The position numbers were made by a program, and so were the translations under genes. From Bacteroidaceae bacterium (lineage in GTDB: Bacteria; Bacteroidota; Bacteroidia; Bacteroidales; Barnesiellaceae_A), in the NCBI GenBank assembly GCA_017935645.1, contig JAGBHF010000027.1, positions 1 to 53,572 on the forward strand: 53,572 nt of DNA, in the 5' to 3' direction. Within the stretch, counting starts at the first letter, position 1. Each line of letters starts with the position of its first letter. Shown here piece by piece: positions 17,484 through 25,746 of the stretch. The notes beneath the pieces are model-generated. The model ran no database searches. It had not been told where the DNA came from and worked only from the letters and a program-made list of their open reading frames with translations.

Positions 17484-17512
17484 GTATCTTTGAGATTTAC
17501 TTCAAAGATACC
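17484..17512 (+). promoter_or_regulatory. Perfect palindrome containing the aroQ -7 box
   Basis: GTATCTTTGA and TCAAAGATAC are perfect inverted arms (17484-17493, 17503-17512) around an 8- to 9-nt centre. Each arm contains TATCTTTG, a -7-type box, facing right at 17485-17492 and left on the other strand. The right-facing box would start transcription about 60 nt before the aroQ ATG. The symmetry suggests an operator, an mRNA 5' hairpin or overlapping opposed promoters. Confidence 0.55.
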
Positions 17513-17563
17513 GAATCTTACACAAATGAACAAATAGGTAATACTATAAACCACTTGACGGTA

Positions 17564-17989
17564 ATGAATATACTTATAATTAATGGCCCAAACCTCAATC
17601 TGCTCGGTAAGCGTCAAACCGATATTTATGGCACGCAATCCTTTGAAGCCTATATTGATGAGTTGCGACAATTGTATCCTCAGCATCGCATAGCCTATTT
17701 TCAATCCAATTGCGAAGGTGCTATTATAGACCGCTTGCATGCCGATGGCTTTGCTATTGATGCCATCGTTATCAATGCCGGGGCATATACACACACATCC
17801 ATCGCTATTGCCGATGCCATACGTTCCATAACATCTCCGGTTGTAGAGGTGCATATTTCCAATGTAAATGCACGTGAGGATTATCGTCGCGTGTCGTACC
17901 TTGCCGAGGCGTGTCGTGGTTCTATTGTGGGTTTTGGCTTGGATTCCTATCGTTTGGCAATTGAGGCTGTTGCACAATTTAATAAATAG
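17564..17989 (+). CDS. aroQ: 3-dehydroquinate dehydratase, type II
   Basis: It dehydrates 3-dehydroquinate to 3-dehydroshikimate in the shikimate pathway; the enzyme is a cytoplasmic dodecamer in this family. At 141 residues it is standard for type II. Key motifs are INGPNLNLLGKRQTDIYG (with the catalytic Tyr near the lid), FQSNCEGAIID, INAGAYTHTSIAI and VEVHISNVNARE (catalytic His). I chose the ATG at 17564 (MNILIINGPNLN) because the longer upstream frame has no family similarity and overlaps the promoter. It starts an operon with an O-methyltransferase 5 nt downstream, then rbfA and a permease gene. Confidence 0.95.
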   Translation: MNILIINGPNLNLLGKRQTDIYGTQSFEAYIDELRQLYPQHRIAYFQSNCEGAIIDRLHADGFAIDAIVINAGAYTHTSIAIADAIRSITSPVVEVHISNVNAREDYRRVSYLAEACRGSIVGFGLDSYRLAIEAVAQFNK

Positions 17990-17994
17990 ACATT

Positions 17995-18630
17995 ATGTAC
18001 GACGCTATAGAAGAGTATATATGCCGACATATCGATGCTGCCGAGCCGGCATTGGCGCAGCTCGACCGCGATACTCATGTGTATCACCTGCGTCCGCGCA
18101 TGGTGTCGGGGCATTTGCAAGGTCGCATTCTCAAGATGTTGTGTCGCATGATACAACCTCATCGTGTATTGGAGTTAGGTACATTTACCGGCTATTCGGC
18201 ACTCTGTTTTGCCGAAGGTATGCCCGAGGATGGCGAGGTGCATACGCTTGAAATTGATGATGAGGTTGAGGATTTTGCCAAAGAGCACTTCGAGCGCTCA
18301 CCTTATGGTCATAAGGTAAAGATGATAATAGGCGATGCGCTTGAGTCGATAGCGACACTTACCGATACTTACGATCTTGTATTTATCGATGCCAATAAAC
18401 GCGACTATTTGCGCTACTATGAAGCCGTATTGCCGTTGGTTCGTCCCGGTGGTTTTATTTTGGCCGATAATACCCTGTGGGATGGCAAGGTGGTTACTGA
18501 GCCCGACAGTAAGGATGCCCAGACGGTGGGCATTGTAACCTTCAACGACTTTGTTGCCACGGATGACCGTGTGGAAAAGGTAATACTTCCTTTGCGCGAC
18601 GGACTTACGATTTTGTGGAAAAAACCTTGA
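17995..18630 (+). CDS. O-methyltransferase, class I SAM-dependent (PF01596 type)
   Basis: Protein of 211 residues matching the small caffeoyl-CoA/catechol O-methyltransferase-like family found in bacteria. The SAM-binding motif is VLELGTFTGYSALCFA, with LEIDDE (ribose-binding acidic residue), the FIDANKRDY metal/substrate motif and GGFILADNTLW. The substrate cannot be deduced. The gene lies 5 nt after aroQ and before rbfA, but the operon context gives no clear pathway. Confidence 0.9.
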   Translation: MYDAIEEYICRHIDAAEPALAQLDRDTHVYHLRPRMVSGHLQGRILKMLCRMIQPHRVLELGTFTGYSALCFAEGMPEDGEVHTLEIDDEVEDFAKEHFERSPYGHKVKMIIGDALESIATLTDTYDLVFIDANKRDYLRYYEAVLPLVRPGGFILADNTLWDGKVVTEPDSKDAQTVGIVTFNDFVATDDRVEKVILPLRDGLTILWKKP

Positions 18631-18695
18631 TAAGATTTGCTCTATAGGCAATAAATGTGTTATTTTGCACACTATAAACTATTTAATGAAAAAGA

Positions 18696-19031
18696 ATGGA
18701 GACAACAAGACAAAATAAAATAAGCAGATTGTTGCAAAAAGAGTTGAGTGAGATATTCTTGAACGAAACTCGTAAGATGCCCGGAACACTTGTCTCGGTG
18801 AGTATTGTGCGTGTCAGCCCCGACTTGAGTATCGCAAAGGCCTACTTGAGTATATTCCCCTCGGAAAAGGCTCAAGAGACTATCGAGGCGGTAAATGCCT
18901 CGTCGCGTGAGATACGCTACCAATTGGCACAACGAGTACGCTTTCAATTGCGCAAGATGCCCGAGTTGCACTTCTATCTCGATGACTCTCTTGACTACAT
19001 TGAGAATATCGACAACCTGCTTAAGAAATAA
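18696..19031 (+). CDS. rbfA: 30S ribosome-binding factor A
   Basis: Protein of 111 residues with a KH-type fold. It helps mature the 30S subunit and the 5' end of 16S rRNA. Motifs include the N-terminal KISRLLQKELSEIF, the VSIVRVSPDLSIAKAYLSIF strand and the C-terminal LRKMPELHFYLDDSLDY. Located 65 nt after the methyltransferase and 12 nt before the permease gene. Confidence 0.95.
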   Translation: METTRQNKISRLLQKELSEIFLNETRKMPGTLVSVSIVRVSPDLSIAKAYLSIFPSEKAQETIEAVNASSREIRYQLAQRVRFQLRKMPELHFYLDDSLDYIENIDNLLKK

Positions 19032-19043
19032 TTCTTTATCAGC

Positions 19044-20261
19044 ATGCGTCTTGCCTTTCGCATAGCCTCGCGTTACCTCTTTTCCAAGAAGTCACACTCT
19101 GCTATCAATATTATTTCTATGATATCGGTGTGTGGCGTGGCTATCATTACGGCAGCACTTATATGTACCCTGTCGGTGTATAACGGATTCTCGCAACTGA
19201 TAGGCTCGTTGCTGTCCGACATACAACCCGAGGTGAAAATCTTGCCGGTGTCAGGTAAGACCATCGATGGTACCCTTCCTGTGTGGGACGAAATAGCAAC
19301 ATGGGATGAGGTGGCCTATATAACACCTGTTATTGAGGATATTGCACTTGCGGTGTACGACCGTCAGCAACCGGTCAATGTCAAGGGTATTCCCGACGAC
19401 TACTGCGAGAATATACCTCTTGTCAATACAATCTTGTCGGGTGAATATGCCTTGCGTGACGATATAACTTCTTATGCCATCTTGGGAGCGGGTGTTGCAG
19501 TACATATTGAGGCCGGAGCCAATTACTCGCGTCCTATTGAGCTGTATGCGCCACGCCGTCATGGTAGGGTCAATCTTGCCAATCCTGCTACATCGTTTGT
19601 GTCGCAGCGTTTCTATGTTTCATCAGTCTTCTACACCAATCAAGCCGAGTATGACGATAATTATGTGTATATACCATTGGATGATGCGCGTACACTATTT
19701 GATTATCCCACTGAGGCTACAGCCTATGAACTTTGTACGACCGAAGGTGCTCCAACGCAGCGAGTGATAGAGCGATTGCGTGCCACCTTAGGCGAGCAAT
19801 ATATTGTGCAAGACCGTCTCATGCAGAGTGGTGAGTCGTTTCGTTGGATACAGATTGAGAAGTGGATAACCTTCCTTATCTTGGCCTTTATCCTGCTCAT
19901 CGCCACCTTCAATATTGTTGGCTCATTAACAATGCTTATTGTCGATAAGCAAGATGACATAGCTACCTTGCGCAAGTTGGGAGCTAACGACAGGCTTATC
20001 ACCAATATCTTCATGGCCGAAGGATGGCTTATTTCAATGCTGGGAGCGCTCTCGGGCTTACTTATCGGTGTGGTGCTCTGTTGGTTGCAACAAGAGTACG
20101 GGCTGTTGCGACTGGGTGACTCCGGCGCGTTTATCGTCGATGCCTACCCTGTGCAGTTGCAATGGTTTGATACCTTTGTTGTTACAATGATAGTGTTGTT
20201 GTTAGGGGCTGTTACTGCAGGCTACCCCGCCAAGATATTACGACGTAAGCTGGGAGTGTAA
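19044..20261 (+). CDS. LolC/LolE-like ABC transporter permease
   Basis: Inner-membrane subunit of a MacB/FtsX-superfamily exporter, most likely the lipoprotein-release (Lol) system that extracts lipoproteins for outer-membrane targeting. Protein of 405 residues. The first membrane helix is at about 20-45, a large periplasmic domain follows at about 50-265, then three C-terminal helices at about 272-300, 320-345 and 372-398. It has the FtsX-like signature KQDDIATLRKLGA and the N-terminal IASRYLFSKKSHSAINIIS typical of LolC/E. No ATPase (LolD) gene is next to it, which is common in Bacteroidota. Confidence 0.88.
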   Translation: MRLAFRIASRYLFSKKSHSAINIISMISVCGVAIITAALICTLSVYNGFSQLIGSLLSDIQPEVKILPVSGKTIDGTLPVWDEIATWDEVAYITPVIEDIALAVYDRQQPVNVKGIPDDYCENIPLVNTILSGEYALRDDITSYAILGAGVAVHIEAGANYSRPIELYAPRRHGRVNLANPATSFVSQRFYVSSVFYTNQAEYDDNYVYIPLDDARTLFDYPTEATAYELCTTEGAPTQRVIERLRATLGEQYIVQDRLMQSGESFRWIQIEKWITFLILAFILLIATFNIVGSLTMLIVDKQDDIATLRKLGANDRLITNIFMAEGWLISMLGALSGLLIGVVLCWLQQEYGLLRLGDSGAFIVDAYPVQLQWFDTFVVTMIVLLLGAVTAGYPAKILRRKLGV

Positions 20262-20365
20262 TTCGATTTGTTATAATCGGTGTTGAAATTTCTGTAAACC
20301 GCACCTAATATTTGCGAAAAAAGAAAAAAACAAACTATTCTTATGGTTTACCCGAAAAAGATGTG

Positions 20366-20373
20366 TATCTTTG
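20366..20373 (+). promoter_or_regulatory. Candidate -7 box for the lplA-gcv operon
   Basis: TATCTTTG, 24 nt before the lplA ATG. A degenerate -33 region lies about 19 nt upstream. I see no glycine-riboswitch-like structure in the short leader. Confidence 0.6.
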
Positions 20374-20396
20374 AAAGTTGTTAACTTTAAGAACCG

Positions 20397-21380
20397 ATGA
20401 AGCACATCATATTACCCGACAATCGTCCGCGCAGGTTGGTCTTCTATTTAGCGATGGAAGAGTATGTGGCGCGTTGTCTTGACGAGAAGGAGTGCTTCTT
20501 CATGTGGCAAGTTGCCCCTACCGTAATCTTTGGTCGCAATCAAGTGCTCGAGGCCGAGATAAATCTTCCCTACTGCAAAGAGAATAATATCGCAATATTC
20601 CGTCGCAAGAGCGGTGGCGGTTGTGTATACTCCGATATGGGCAATATAATGCTGTCGTATATCAAGGATGGCGACTCGGTGGGTTTTGTTTTTGACACCT
20701 ATATGCGTCGTATAGCCTTTGCGTTGCAGAAGGCCGGTATTGTGGCACAAGTGTCGGGTCGTAACGATATATTGGTCGATGGTCGTAAGGTGTCGGGTAA
20801 TGCCTTTTATCAACTTCCCGGTCGTAGTATCGTGCATGGCACGATGTTGTTTGATACGAATTTCGATCATCTCGAGAATGCTATCACCCCTTCAAATAAA
20901 AAGTTGCAAAGCAAAGGCGTAGCTTCGGCCCGTCAACGTGTTACCAATCTTGTCGAGCACACCGATTTAAGCATAGAAGCCTTCAAAAAGCACATGATTG
21001 ATACCTTGTGCGATGGTGAGCGCATGCTTACCGAGGAGGATATTGCTGCAATCGAAGCCATAGAGCAAACTTACCTCGATGATGATTTTATATACGGTCG
21101 CAATCCGCGTTACAGTTTCAATAGCGGTATGTGCCACTGTAAAGCCGGTGAACTGGGAGTGGAAATAAACCTTCGTCACGCTCTTATAGAGCATGTGGAG
21201 CTTAAAGGCGATTTCTTCGTGTTGCGTGAGTTTGCTCAAGAGTTGAATGAGTTATTGCGAGGTAAGCCATTGGAACGTGAAGCTATGCAAGAGGCTTTGA
21301 AGGATTTCAACCTCGACACCTACATTAAAGATTTGACAACAGATAACTTTATTGAGATAATATTTACAGAAACCAATTAA
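20397..21380 (+). CDS. lplA: Lipoate-protein ligase A
   Basis: It activates lipoate with ATP and attaches it to lysine of acceptor proteins. The gene position makes GcvH, two genes downstream, the obvious acceptor. Protein of 327 residues. Motifs: RRKSGGGCVYSD (residues 69-80, lipoyl-AMP binding), GRNDILVDGRKVSGNAFYQ with the catalytic Lys, HGTMLFDTN, and a C-terminal accessory domain containing RNPRYSFNSG. It is complete with both domains, as in E. coli LplA. The first gene of a six-gene operon, 13 nt before gcvT. Confidence 0.95.
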   Translation: MKHIILPDNRPRRLVFYLAMEEYVARCLDEKECFFMWQVAPTVIFGRNQVLEAEINLPYCKENNIAIFRRKSGGGCVYSDMGNIMLSYIKDGDSVGFVFDTYMRRIAFALQKAGIVAQVSGRNDILVDGRKVSGNAFYQLPGRSIVHGTMLFDTNFDHLENAITPSNKKLQSKGVASARQRVTNLVEHTDLSIEAFKKHMIDTLCDGERMLTEEDIAAIEAIEQTYLDDDFIYGRNPRYSFNSGMCHCKAGELGVEINLRHALIEHVELKGDFFVLREFAQELNELLRGKPLEREAMQEALKDFNLDTYIKDLTTDNFIEIIFTETN

Positions 21381-21393
21381 TAACAAAAACCTT

Positions 21394-22494
21394 ATGGACA
21401 ATCTATTGAAAACCTGTCTTTATGACAAACACGTGGCTCTTAAAGCACAAATGAGCCCTTTCGCAGGCTATATGATGCCTATTCAATATACTTCTATCAT
21501 TGAGGAGCACCAAGCTGTTCGTAACAATGTAGGTATGTTTGACGTATCGCACATGGGCGAGATTTATGTATCAGGTCCCGATGCCGAAAAATTTGTCAAC
21601 TATATCTTCTCAAACCAAGTAGCCGGCATGCCCGTGGGCAAGGTGCTCTATGGTTTTATGCTCTATCCTACCGGTGGTGTGGTAGATGACTTGCTCGTGT
21701 ATCGCATGCAAGCCGAGAATACTTTCCTTCTCGTTGTCAATGCATCGAACATTGCCAAAGACTACCAATGGGTATATGAGCAAAGTAAGGGATTTGATGT
21801 AAAAGTTGTTAATGCATCGGACGATGTTGCACAAATAGCTCTTCAAGGTCCTAAAGCCGAGAGCGTAGCAGTTAATTTGTTGGGTTTGCCCGTTGCCGAC
21901 CTTGAGTTCTATACATTCAAGGAGTTAGAGTACAATGGTCATTATCTCATTGCCAGCCGCACAGGTTACACCGGTGAGGATGGTTTTGAGTTCTATGCCG
22001 ATCATGAAACAATCTTGGCATTGTGGGATAAACTCTACAACGAGGGTAATGTGGCTGCTTGTGGTCTTGGTTGCCGCGATACATTGCGTTTCGAAGCCGG
22101 TTTGCCTCTCTATGGTCATGAAATTGATGTTGATATCACACCCGTTGAGGCCGGTTTGAGCATGTTTGTTAAGCTCGACAAGGAGAACGACTTCTTGGGT
22201 AAAGAGGCATGCGCTCGTCAAAAGGCCGAAGGCGTAACTCGCAAGTCGGTTGGTATCGAACTCCACGACAAAGCAATTCCTCGTGCCGAGTATGAAGTAG
22301 AAGTAGACGGTAAGGTGGTAGGTCGTGTAACAACCGGTTATCGCTCAATCTCTTGCGATAAGAGTGTATGTGTAGCTCTCGTTGACAAAGAATATGCTGC
22401 TATGGGTAGCGAGGTAGAGGTACGCATCCGCAAGAAGACTTTCAAAGGCACTGTCTGCAAACGTCGTTTCTACGAAGCAAAATATAAAAAATAA
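21394..22494 (+). CDS. gcvT: Glycine cleavage system T protein (aminomethyltransferase)
   Basis: It transfers the methylene group from aminomethyl-lipoyl-GcvH to tetrahydrofolate, releasing ammonia. Protein of 366 residues, full length. Visible motifs are the N-terminal HVALKAQMSPFAGYMMPIQY, FDVSHMGEIYVSG (catalytic Asp region), LALQGPK-like IALQGPKAE, SRTGYTGEDGFEFY and GLGCRDTLRFEAGLPLYG. The C-terminal barrel has VTTGYRSIS. It is second in the operon, and a 50-nt gap with its own leader motif separates it from gcvH. Confidence 0.97.
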   Translation: MDNLLKTCLYDKHVALKAQMSPFAGYMMPIQYTSIIEEHQAVRNNVGMFDVSHMGEIYVSGPDAEKFVNYIFSNQVAGMPVGKVLYGFMLYPTGGVVDDLLVYRMQAENTFLLVVNASNIAKDYQWVYEQSKGFDVKVVNASDDVAQIALQGPKAESVAVNLLGLPVADLEFYTFKELEYNGHYLIASRTGYTGEDGFEFYADHETILALWDKLYNEGNVAACGLGCRDTLRFEAGLPLYGHEIDVDITPVEAGLSMFVKLDKENDFLGKEACARQKAEGVTRKSVGIELHDKAIPRAEYEVEVDGKVVGRVTTGYRSISCDKSVCVALVDKEYAAMGSEVEVRIRKKTFKGTVCKRRFYEAKYKK

Positions 22495-22544
22495 TTCTAA
22501 ACCTAAATAAACAAAAATATTTAACCTTTAAAAACGAAAATATT

Positions 22545-22931
22545 ATGAGCACAGTATTGAATGGTCTGTATTACAGCGAATCACACGAATGGGTAAAAGT
22601 AGAAGGTAATATCGCAATCGTAGGTATCACTGACTATGCGCAACACGCATTGGGTAACATCGTGTATGTTGATATGCCCGAAGTTGATGATGAAGTAGCT
22701 AAAGAAGAGGATTTTGGTGCAGTAGAGAGTACAAAAGCTGCCAGCGACCTTATCTCTCCCGTCAGCGGTACTGTTGTTGAGATTAACGAAGCTCTTGAGG
22801 ACAGCCCCGAGCTTATCAACGAGAATGCTTTTGAGAACTGGATTATGAAAGTGGAGATGAGCGATGCTGCCGAGCTCGAAGGCTTGATGGATGCTGCCGC
22901 TTATGAGGCTTTCTGCGCTAACGAACACTAA
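22545..22931 (+). CDS. gcvH: Glycine cleavage system H protein
   Basis: Lipoyl carrier that shuttles the aminomethyl group between P, T and L proteins. Protein of 128 residues. The lipoylated lysine is Lys64 in FGAVESTKAASDL. The hallmark HEWVKVEGN and GITDYAQHALG strands are present. The leader contains TTAACCTTTAAAAAC 24 nt upstream of the ATG, the same element as in front of two T9SS genes, suggesting specially efficient translation of this carrier, which is needed in stoichiometric excess. Confidence 0.97.
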   Translation: MSTVLNGLYYSESHEWVKVEGNIAIVGITDYAQHALGNIVYVDMPEVDDEVAKEEDFGAVESTKAASDLISPVSGTVVEINEALEDSPELINENAFENWIMKVEMSDAAELEGLMDAAAYEAFCANEH

Positions 22932-22944
22932 TCCGCATCAGATT

Positions 22945-24273
22945 ATGAGTTTTTCATATTTTCCCCATACCGAGGAAGATATACAAGCTATGTTGGCACG
23001 TATCGGCATGAAGTCACTCGATGACCTTTATGCCGATATCCCCAAAGATGTATTCTTCTCGGACGACAAGGAGTATGATCTTCCCTCGGCTTATAGCGAG
23101 GAAGAAATACGTCGTCGCTTTGCCGAATTGGAGAGCCGTAACCGTAACCTTACTGTATTTGCCGGTGCAGGTGCTTACGACCACTATGCTCCTTCGGTAA
23201 TTCCTTATTTGTTGCAACGCTCTGAGTTTATCACTGCCTACACTCCCTACCAAGCTGAGATTGCGCAAGGTACATTGCGCTATATCTTTGAGTTCCAGAG
23301 TATGATAGCTTCTCTTACAGGTATGGATTGCAGTAATGCCTCAATGTATGATGGCTCAACAGCTGCAGCCGAGGCTGTGATGATGGCTCTTGCCTCTACT
23401 CGTAAAAAAACACGCGTGCTTGTAGCCGATACATTGCCCGTTAACGTTCGTCGCGTTATCGATACTTATGCCAAGTATCGCGGTATCAATATCACCACAT
23501 TGGCTCATGTCGATGGTGTAACTTCGCTCGACGCTGTTAAGGCCGAACTTGCTGCCGGTGACGTAGCCGGTTTGTTGGTTCCTGCTATCAATAAGTATGG
23601 TATCATCGAGGACTTTACCGGTTTTGCCGATGCCATGCACGAGCAAAAGGCACTCTTTATGGTGTATGCCGATCCTTCGGCTCTCGCTGTTGTTAAGACT
23701 CCCGGTGAGTGGGGTGCTGATATTGCTTGCGGTGATGGTCAAACATTGGGTATGCCCATGAACTATGGTGGCCCCTATGTTGGTTTCTTGGCATGTAAGA
23801 AAGAACATGTGCGCAAGTTGCCCGGACGTGTGGTAGGCGCTACCCGCGATATCGATGGCAAGCGTGCCTTTGTACTTACTTTGCAAGCTCGCGAGCAACA
23901 CATTCGTCGCGAAAAGGCTACTAGCAACATCTGCTCTAACCAATCGCTCATGGCATTGTATGTTACCATCTATCTTGCTTTGATGGGTCCCAAAGGTCTC
24001 AAAGAGGTAAATGAAATGAGCTATGGTGGTGCACACGAGTTGTACAATCGTCTTATCGCTACAGGCAAGTTTACTCCCGTGTTTGACAAGCCTTTCTTGA
24101 AAGAGTTTGTACTCAACACAACCTTGCCCGTTGATAAGTTGCAAGAGGCGTTGCTCCGCGAAGGTATCTTCGGCGCATTGCAAACCGAAGAGGGCTACGT
24201 ATCGTTCTGCGTAACCGAGCGTCGTACTCCCGAAGAAATAGACCGATTAATTAATGTCATAAATACACTGTAA
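22945..24273 (+). CDS. gcvPA: Glycine dehydrogenase (decarboxylating) subunit 1
   Basis: N-terminal subunit of the split P protein, which decarboxylates glycine with PLP and loads aminomethyl onto GcvH. Protein of 442 residues, the usual length for GcvPA. Motifs include YFPHTEEDIQAML at the start, FAGAGAYDHYAPSVI, YTPYQAEIAQGTL and MYDGSTAAAEAV. I chose the ATG at 22945 because MSFSYFPHTEEDI is the family start; the longer frame would overlap gcvH. It lies 13 nt after gcvH and 3 nt before gcvPB. Confidence 0.96.
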   Translation: MSFSYFPHTEEDIQAMLARIGMKSLDDLYADIPKDVFFSDDKEYDLPSAYSEEEIRRRFAELESRNRNLTVFAGAGAYDHYAPSVIPYLLQRSEFITAYTPYQAEIAQGTLRYIFEFQSMIASLTGMDCSNASMYDGSTAAAEAVMMALASTRKKTRVLVADTLPVNVRRVIDTYAKYRGINITTLAHVDGVTSLDAVKAELAAGDVAGLLVPAINKYGIIEDFTGFADAMHEQKALFMVYADPSALAVVKTPGEWGADIACGDGQTLGMPMNYGGPYVGFLACKKEHVRKLPGRVVGATRDIDGKRAFVLTLQAREQHIRREKATSNICSNQSLMALYVTIYLALMGPKGLKEVNEMSYGGAHELYNRLIATGKFTPVFDKPFLKEFVLNTTLPVDKLQEALLREGIFGALQTEEGYVSFCVTERRTPEEIDRLINVINTL

Positions 24274-24276
24274 ACC

Positions 24277-25743
24277 ATGAAATACTACGATAGATTAGTT
24301 TTCGAATTATCGAAAGAGGGACGTATTGGTTACTCACTCCCCCGCAACCCATGGGCACAGCACACTTGTGACATTCCCGAAGGATTGCGTCGTGCTACCG
24401 ATACCGGCCTTCCTCAAGTAGATGAGTTGGGCGTGGTGCGTCACTATACCAACTTGTCAAATATGAACTTTGGTGTTGATACCGGTTTCTATCCTCTTGG
24501 TAGCTGTACCATGAAGTACAACCCCAAGATTAACGATGAAATGGCAGCACTCAATGGCTTCAAGAATCTTCACCCCCTACAACCTGTTGAGACTACTCAA
24601 GGTGCGCTTCAACTCTACTACGAGTTAAATCGCTCGCTTGCTACCATTACCGGTATGGCCGAGTGTACACTCAATCCCTTTGCCGGTGCTCATGGTGAGC
24701 TTACCGGCTTGATGATTATGCGTCAATACCACCTCTTGCGCGGTGACGTAAAACGTACCAAAGTTATCGTTCCCGATAGCGCACACGGTACCAATCCCGC
24801 CAGTGCTGCAGTGTGTGGATTGAATGTTGTTGAGGTGAAATCTCGCCCCGACGGTACTATCGACATCGAGTCGTTGCGCTCGGTACTCGATGATACTATT
24901 GCCGGTATCATGATGACAAACCCCAATACATTGGGCTTGTTTGAGACTCGCATCCTCGAGATTGCTCAAATGGTTCACGATTGTGGCGGTTTGCTTTATT
25001 ACGATGGTGCCAACATGAACCCCTTGTTGGGTCGTTGTCGTCCAGGTGATATGGGATTTGATATCCTCCACCTCAATTTGCACAAGACCTTCTCAACACC
25101 TCACGGTGGTGGTGGTCCCGGTTCGGGTGCAGTAGGTGTGGCAGCTCACCTTACCGAGTACTTGCCCAGTCCTCGCGTCATTCGCAATGCCGAGGGTCGT
25201 TACGAGATATACAATGGTCCTGAGGCCATTGGCCAAATCTCGGGCTTCTTGGGTAACTACGGTGTATTGCAACGTGCTTATACCTATGTTCTCTCGTTGG
25301 GTAAGGAGAATATCCGTTATGCCGGTCCTTTGGCTACACTTAACGCCAACTACATTAAGGAAGAGTTGAAGGATGACTATAAGTTGCCTATCGACACATT
25401 GTGCAAGCATGAGTTTGTATTCGATGGTTTGGCCGATACATCTACAGGTGTTACTACCCTCGATATCGCCAAGCGTCTGCTCGACTACGGCTACCATGCT
25501 CCCACAATCTACTTCCCCTTGTTGTTCCACCAATCAATAATGATAGAGCCTACCGAGACCGAGTCGCTCGAGACTATTACCGAGTTTATCTCTATCATGA
25601 AGAAGATTGCCGAGGAGGCACGTACTATGCCCGATGAGTTGAAGTCAGCGCCCCACAATACTCCTGTGCGTCGTCTCGACGAGACTACTGCGGCTAAGAA
25701 CCCCATCCTCACTTACACTGAGTTGAAAAACCAAGCCGAATAA
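24277..25743 (+). CDS. gcvPB: Glycine dehydrogenase (decarboxylating) subunit 2
   Basis: C-terminal, PLP-binding subunit of the split P protein; forms a heterotetramer with GcvPA. Protein of 488 residues. The PLP lysine is in NLHKTFSTPHGGGGPG. Other conserved stretches are FYPLGSCTMKYNPKIN, PFAGAHGELTGL, VPDSAHGTNPASA and YYDGANMN. Stop and next start are separated by 3 nt on both sides, implying coupled translation with gcvPA and lpd. Many Bacteroidota have a single fused gcvP, so the split form is a notable variant. Confidence 0.97.
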   Translation: MKYYDRLVFELSKEGRIGYSLPRNPWAQHTCDIPEGLRRATDTGLPQVDELGVVRHYTNLSNMNFGVDTGFYPLGSCTMKYNPKINDEMAALNGFKNLHPLQPVETTQGALQLYYELNRSLATITGMAECTLNPFAGAHGELTGLMIMRQYHLLRGDVKRTKVIVPDSAHGTNPASAAVCGLNVVEVKSRPDGTIDIESLRSVLDDTIAGIMMTNPNTLGLFETRILEIAQMVHDCGGLLYYDGANMNPLLGRCRPGDMGFDILHLNLHKTFSTPHGGGGPGSGAVGVAAHLTEYLPSPRVIRNAEGRYEIYNGPEAIGQISGFLGNYGVLQRAYTYVLSLGKENIRYAGPLATLNANYIKEELKDDYKLPIDTLCKHEFVFDGLADTSTGVTTLDIAKRLLDYGYHAPTIYFPLLFHQSIMIEPTETESLETITEFISIMKKIAEEARTMPDELKSAPHNTPVRRLDETTAAKNPILTYTELKNQAE

Positions 25744-25746
25744 TCT

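Noticed and set aside
20262-20396. Possible glycine riboswitch in front of lplA-gcvT
   Set aside because: The gap is 135 nt, most of it upstream of the -7 box; the remaining leader is too short and shows no paired-aptamer structure.
22891-22944. Earlier start for gcvPA overlapping gcvH
   Set aside because: The extension has no family similarity; MSFSYFPHTEEDI is the typical N-terminus.
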